Shown here: piece by piece, positions 4,945 to 7,903 of the stretch
Numbering within the stretch: the stretch's first letter is position 1
How the letters are laid out: every line of letters starts with the position of its first letter
Source: an uncultured Gemmiger sp.
GTDB taxonomy: Bacteria > Bacillota > Clostridia > Oscillospirales > Ruminococcaceae
Assembly (NCBI GenBank): GCA_959018215.1
Contig: CAUEKL010000100.1
Location: 1-7,903 of the forward strand
Direction: 5' to 3'
DNA length: 7,903 nt
Program-made: the position numbers and the translations under genes
The notes under the pieces: generated by a model
What the model saw: the letters and a program-made list of their open reading frames with translations, nothing else
The model's database searches: none
Told to the model about the DNA's origin: nothing

Positions 4945-6870
4945 TTATTCAGCGTCGGAGCCTTCCACTTCGCCCTCGCAGGCCTTCATGGACAGGCTGA
5001 TGCGCTTGCGGTCGAAGTCCACGTTGATGAGCTTGACGCGCACTTCATCGCCGACCTTCAGCACGTCGCTGACCTTGTTGACGCGCTCGTTGGAGATCTC
5101 ACTGATGTGGACCAGGCCGTCAACACCGGGCAGGATGCGCACAAAGGCACCGAACTTGGTGATGGAGACAACCGGAGCGGTGAACTCGCTGCCGATGGGA
5201 TACTCGTTCTTCAGCTTCTCCCAGGGGTTGTCCTCTTCCTTCTTGTAGCCCAGAGAAACCTTCTGGTTCTCGGGATCATAGCTCTTGACATACACGTCGA
5301 TGGTATCGCCCACATTGACGACCTCAGACGGATGCTTCAGGTTGGACCAGCTCAGCTCGCTGATGTGGCACAGGCCGTCCACGCCGCCAATGTCCACAAA
5401 GGCGCCGTAGGAAGTCAGGCTCTTGACAACGCCGGTGTAGTGCTTGCCCACTTCCACGTTCTGCCAGAACTCTTCCCGCTTGGCCTTGTTTTCCTCGGCG
5501 GTCACCTTGTTGATGCTGCCGACGATCTTGCGGCCGGCGCACTCGGTGATGACCAGACGCACATGCTGACCCACCAGCTTGGTGTAGTCCTCGTCACGGC
5601 GCATGGTGGCCTGAGAACGGGGCACGAAGACACGCACGCCCTTGACGTTGACAACAACGCCGCCCTTGTTGGCTTCCATGACGTCGCCTTCCATGACGGT
5701 GCCGTTCTCGGCAGCTTCGGAAACGTCCTTCATGCCCTTCTGGGCTTCAAAGCGGACACGGGAAAGGGTATCGACACCTTCCTGGTCGTTGGTCTTGACA
5801 ACCACCAGATCCAGCTCGTCGTCCACCTTAACAAGGTCTTCCATCTTGGCGTTGGGGTCATGCGTCATCTCATTGAGCTTGACGATGCCGGTGTGCTTGG
5901 AGCCGTCGATGCCCACAACGCACTCCGTCGGGCTAACGCTGATGACCTTGGCTTTAACGATCTTACCTGCGAACAGCGGTTTTGCCTCAGAAGCCTCGAG
6001 CATCTCGGCAAAACTCATGTCGTCACGGATTTCTTCACTCATACAGTTAAGTACCTCCTCAATTATAGACGAAGGCGTGGAAGCCCCTGCTGTTACGCCT
6101 ACCACCCTGGCGCCCCGCAGCCATTGTTCATCGAGTTCATCAGCTGTCTCAATGGTAACGGCGTCGGTATGCCGGGCGGCGACTTGCAACAGTTTCTGGG
6201 TGTTGGAGGAATGATGACCACCAATGACGATCATATGATCGCATTTTTGGCTGAGGTCCTCCGCCTCCTGTTGCCTCGCCCACGTTGCATTACATATTGT
6301 ATCAAATATTTTGGCATTTGTACACCACTTTTTTAGAAAAGCCTTGCAACTTTCCCAACTTTGGACCCGAAATGTGGTTTGCGCCACCACATAAATGGAT
6401 TTTTGCTGCTCAAGAATATCGCGCATCGATTCCAGTTCGTCCGGATTCGCAAAAACCCGTATTTCCCCGCTTGTATGGCCCACAATTCCCTGCACTTCCG
6501 GGTGGCTGGCATCCCCCGCCACCAGCAAAAGCGCACCGTTTTTGCCCGCTTCTTCGGCAATTTTATGGATTTTTGATACAAAGGGGCAGGTGGCGTCATG
6601 AAACGCCAGGCCGCGTGTGCCAATTTTTTCATACACGCTGCGGGGCACCCCGTGGCTGCGGATCACCACCTCATATCCGTCGGGCACGGCGTCCACATCC
6701 GGGCAGGTCAGGGCGCCCTTGGCTTCCAGATCGGCCACCACCTGGGGGTTGTGGATCAGCGGGCCCAGGGTGGCCACCTTGCAGCCCTTGTCCAGCAGTT
6801 CATAGGTCAGTTTCACCGCCCGGTTCACGCCGAAGCAGAAACCGGCGGTCTTGGCCAGAATGATCTCCAT
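4945..6870 (-). CDS. ispH-rpsA: IspH (HMBPP reductase) fused to ribosomal protein S1
   Basis: A 641-aa fusion. Residues 1-276 are IspH, the [4Fe-4S] enzyme that reduces HMBPP to IPP and DMAPP in the last MEP-pathway step. Cluster cysteines are C12 (GFCFGV), C95 (ATCPFV) and C193 (TICNAT). Substrate residues H40, H73, H123, E125, T166, the SSN at 221-223 and S264 are all present. Residues about 300-630 hold four S1/OB-fold RNA-binding domains (roughly 300-370, 391-456, 474-543, 559-629). The last two are canonical (YGAFVDIGGVDGLCHISE; FGAFVRILPGVDGLVHISE) and the first is divergent. The S1 part should aid mRNA binding to the ribosome, though only four domains are present against six in E. coli. 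This fusion is known in Clostridia. The start at 6870 has AGGAGA 8 bases upstream, 17 bp after plsC. A possible internal start is at M277. The section coding for residues about 150-195 is unusually AT-rich. Confidence 0.96.
   Translation of the reverse strand: MEIILAKTAGFCFGVNRAVKLTYELLDKGCKVATLGPLIHNPQVVADLEAKGALTCPDVDAVPDGYEVVIRSHGVPRSVYEKIGTRGLAFHDATCPFVSKIHKIAEEAGKNGALLLVAGDASHPEVQGIVGHTSGEIRVFANPDELESMRDILEQQKSIYVVAQTTFRVQSWESCKAFLKKWCTNAKIFDTICNATWARQQEAEDLSQKCDHMIVIGGHHSSNTQKLLQVAARHTDAVTIETADELDEQWLRGARVVGVTAGASTPSSIIEEVLNCMSEEIRDDMSFAEMLEASEAKPLFAGKIVKAKVISVSPTECVVGIDGSKHTGIVKLNEMTHDPNAKMEDLVKVDDELDLVVVKTNDQEGVDTLSRVRFEAQKGMKDVSEAAENGTVMEGDVMEANKGGVVVNVKGVRVFVPRSQATMRRDEDYTKLVGQHVRLVITECAGRKIVGSINKVTAEENKAKREEFWQNVEVGKHYTGVVKSLTSYGAFVDIGGVDGLCHISELSWSNLKHPSEVVNVGDTIDVYVKSYDPENQKVSLGYKKEEDNPWEKLKNEYPIGSEFTAPVVSITKFGAFVRILPGVDGLVHISEISNERVNKVSDVLKVGDEVRVKLINVDFDRKRISLSMKACEGEVEGSDAE
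6040..6060 (-). promoter_or_regulatory. Possible internal ribosome binding site and ATG for free S1
   Basis: Exactly at the IspH–S1 junction the minus strand carries GAGGAGGT (6060-6053) followed 10 bases later by an in-frame ATG (6042-6040), codon 277 of the fusion. The product would begin MSEEIRDDMSFAEML, which looks like the N-terminus of a stand-alone S1 protein. The spacing is a little long, and the bases also encode the conserved IspH EEV near its C-terminus, so coincidence is possible. Confidence 0.4.
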
Positions 6871-6887
6871 GGCAGATTCTCCTGTAT

Positions 6888-7562
6888 TCAGGTGCCGGGC
6901 TCGGTGCCCGGGTTGGGTTCGGGAGCCGGCAGAGGTGCCGGCTCAAAGCTGTTCTGGCGGTACAGTTCCTCCAGATCATTGGTCAGGCGGGTACGCAGGG
7001 CCCGCAGTTCCTTGATCTGGTGGCGCGGGTCGGTGATGCGCAGGTCCGATGCGGGAATGGGCTCCCCGAAGCAGATGCGCATGCGGCAAAAGGGACGCAT
7101 GCGGTGGTCCGGGGTATCGTAGATGATGCGGCAGGGCACCAGGTCCGCCCCGGCCTGGCCCGCAATGACAAAGGCGCCGCTCTTCAGCTTGCCCAGCTTG
7201 CCGTCCTTGCTGCGGGTGCCTTCGGGGAAGATGAGCACGCCGGTTCCCTTTTTGCAGTCCTCAGTGACCTTGTTCACCGTGTCCAGGTCGCCCCGGCCCC
7301 GGTCGATGGGCACGGCGCCCATGCAGCGCAGGAACCAGCCCACCAGCGGGTTGCGGAAGAGTTCCTGCTTGGCCAGGATGCGGAAGCGGCGGAACCGGAA
7401 CACCACCAGCAGGATGAACACCGGGTCCAGGTCCGAAATGTGATTGGGAGCAATGACGATGGGACGCCCGCGGGGAATCCGTTTGCGGCCCACGACCTCT
7501 ACCCGATAAAGAATGTGCAGCAGCACCCACGCCGGGGGCAGCAGGATCCAGTACAGAAGCAT
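6888..7562 (-). CDS. plsC: 1-acyl-sn-glycerol-3-phosphate acyltransferase (PlsC family)
   Basis: A membrane-associated acyltransferase that adds an acyl chain to lysophosphatidate to make phosphatidic acid in phospholipid synthesis. The 224-aa protein has an N-terminal hydrophobic anchor (about 2-18) and the four acyltransferase blocks: NHISDLD with H41 and D46 (HX4D catalytic pair), GAVPIDRG (82-89), FPEGTRS (112-118, glycerol-phosphate binding) and LVPCRI (141-146). The length is usual, apart from a proline-rich tail of about 20 residues (from 205, APLPAPEPNPG) that is not part of the fold. The start at 7562 has only a modest AGGAAA/GGTGA site. It sits between cmk (48 bp upstream) and ispH-rpsA (17 bp downstream), the common Clostridia order, so the three are probably one operon. 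The acyl donor (acyl-ACP or acyl-CoA) cannot be told from sequence. Confidence 0.93.
   Translation of the reverse strand: MLLYWILLPPAWVLLHILYRVEVVGRKRIPRGRPIVIAPNHISDLDPVFILLVVFRFRRFRILAKQELFRNPLVGWFLRCMGAVPIDRGRGDLDTVNKVTEDCKKGTGVLIFPEGTRSKDGKLGKLKSGAFVIAGQAGADLVPCRIIYDTPDHRMRPFCRMRICFGEPIPASDLRITDPRHQIKELRALRTRLTNDLEELYRQNSFEPAPLPAPEPNPGTEPGT
6895..6944 (-). repeat. Two adjacent hairpins at the end of plsC, just ahead of the ispH start
   Basis: Arms 6923-6931 and 6936-6944 (GAGCCGGCA / TGCCGGCTC) form a perfect 9-bp stem with a 4-base loop. Arms 6895-6900 and 6906-6911 (CCGGGC / GCCCGG) form a second 6-bp stem with a 5-base loop. Both lie in the sequence for the proline-rich tail of PlsC and end only a few bases before its stop and the ispH ribosome binding site. 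No T-tract follows, so they are not Rho-independent terminators. A role in mRNA stability or in setting plsC/ispH ratios is speculative. Confidence 0.5.
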
Positions 7563-7610
7563 AAATTCACCATTTCCTAATTTTTTACATCCATATGAGA
7601 CAGCCGCGGT

Positions 7611-7903
7611 TCAGATGTGCTCGAGGATGGTCTTTTTCAGCAGGGCAAAGCTCTCCTCGATGCCGATGTCGCTGGTGTCCACCAGGATGGCGTCCTCCGC
7701 CTGGCGCAGGGGCGCCACGGCGCGGTGGGTGTCCTGGTAATCCCGCTGCTCGATGTCGGCCAGGACGGTGGCGTAATCGGTCTGTTTGCCTTTTTCCAAC
7801 AGCTCGGCCAGACGGCGGCGGGCACGGGCGTCGGCGCTGGCGGTGAGGTAAATTTTGACGGTGGCGTTGGGCAGCACCACGGTACCGATGTCCCGGCCGT
7901 CCA
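7611..7903 (-). CDS. cmk: Cytidylate kinase, C-terminal part (N-terminus beyond window edge)
   Basis: CMP/dCMP kinase transfers phosphate from ATP to CMP or dCMP in the cytosol for nucleotide supply. The visible 96 residues begin with DGRDIGTVVLPNATVKIYLT, a hallmark of Cmk (the conserved DGRD-x-GT segment), and continue through ARRRLAEL, then IEQRDYQDTHRAVAPL, which holds the RD and R residues of the lid/CMP-binding region, and the usual ending ILVDTSDIGIEE. The P-loop and the first half lie outside the window. The gene continues in frame to the edge without a stop; a methionine- or GTG-initiated start inside this piece would cut through the conserved DGRD and is rejected. It is first of the visible cmk–plsC–ispH-rpsA group, with a 48-bp gap to plsC that contains no clear terminator. 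Confidence 0.95.
   Translation of the reverse strand, partial: DGRDIGTVVLPNATVKIYLTASADARARRRLAELLEKGKQTDYATVLADIEQRDYQDTHRAVAPLRQAEDAILVDTSDIGIEESFALLKKTILEHI

Noticed and set aside
6062..6067. TATAAT on the minus strand at the IspH–S1 junction as a promoter
   Set aside because: The hexamer is perfect, but at 16-18 bp spacing there is no -35-like sequence and no extended -10, so it is not called as a promoter.
4885..6336. Long plus-strand open frame (483 codons) opposite ispH-rpsA
   Set aside because: It lies antisense to a gene with unmistakable IspH and S1 motifs; its His/Asp/Val/Leu-rich translation is the usual mirror of GC-rich codons and shows no domain or ribosome binding site.
1..7903. 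tRNA, rRNA, riboswitch, CRISPR, transposase, phage or integration site
   Set aside because: I read both strands for clover-leaf arms, repeat-spacer arrays, terminal inverted repeats and transposase motifs and saw none; the only repeats are the short operators and hairpins listed.

Overview
The window looks like a chromosomal segment of a GC-rich, gut-type Clostridia, most plausibly Oscillospiraceae/Ruminococcaceae (Faecalibacterium–Gemmiger–Subdoligranulum-like). The reasons are the cmk–plsC–ispH–rpsA gene order with IspH and ribosomal protein S1 fused in one polypeptide (a known Clostridia arrangement), strong AGGAGG-type ribosome binding sites, SigA-type promoters and GC-rich codons. The genus is an inference. 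No rRNA, tRNA, CRISPR array, insertion sequence or phage gene is visible.

Layout. (1) Positions 1-1723, minus strand: a lipoprotein with calcium-loop/VCBS-like aspartate motifs, followed 37 bp later by an OmpR-type response regulator that runs off the left edge. (2) Positions 1724-1931: a compact divergent regulatory region with a good promoter for each direction. The rightward promoter is covered by three copies of a GCAAA/TTTGC palindrome. (3) Positions 1932-3525, plus strand: a three-gene operon of a 69-aa XRE/Cro-type repressor, a four-helix membrane protein overlapping it by ATGA, and a CPBP/Abi-family membrane protease. A bidirectional terminator at 3543-3574 closes it. (4) Positions 3585-4875, minus strand: gtrA-like membrane protein, a previously easy-to-miss 52-aa membrane protein with a CxxC tail, and deoC, whose GTG start overlaps the small gene's stop. 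(5) Positions 4892-7903, minus strand: cmk (cut by the right edge), plsC and ispH-rpsA, ending in a Rho-independent terminator just ahead of gtrA.

How the genes fit together. The right half is housekeeping: CMP kinase, a lysophosphatidate acyltransferase-type enzyme, the last step of the MEP isoprenoid pathway, and S1. DeoC feeds deoxyribose phosphate into central metabolism. The left half is sensing and envelope related: a two-component regulator with a lipoprotein, and a self-regulated membrane-protein module. The most interesting items are the operator array on the XRE promoter, the XRE/membrane/CPBP module, the 52-aa CxxC protein, an internal Shine-Dalgarno plus ATG that could make free S1 from the fusion gene, and a sharp low-GC patch inside ispH. 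I see no strong case for a wholly new system; the XRE module is the nearest candidate.
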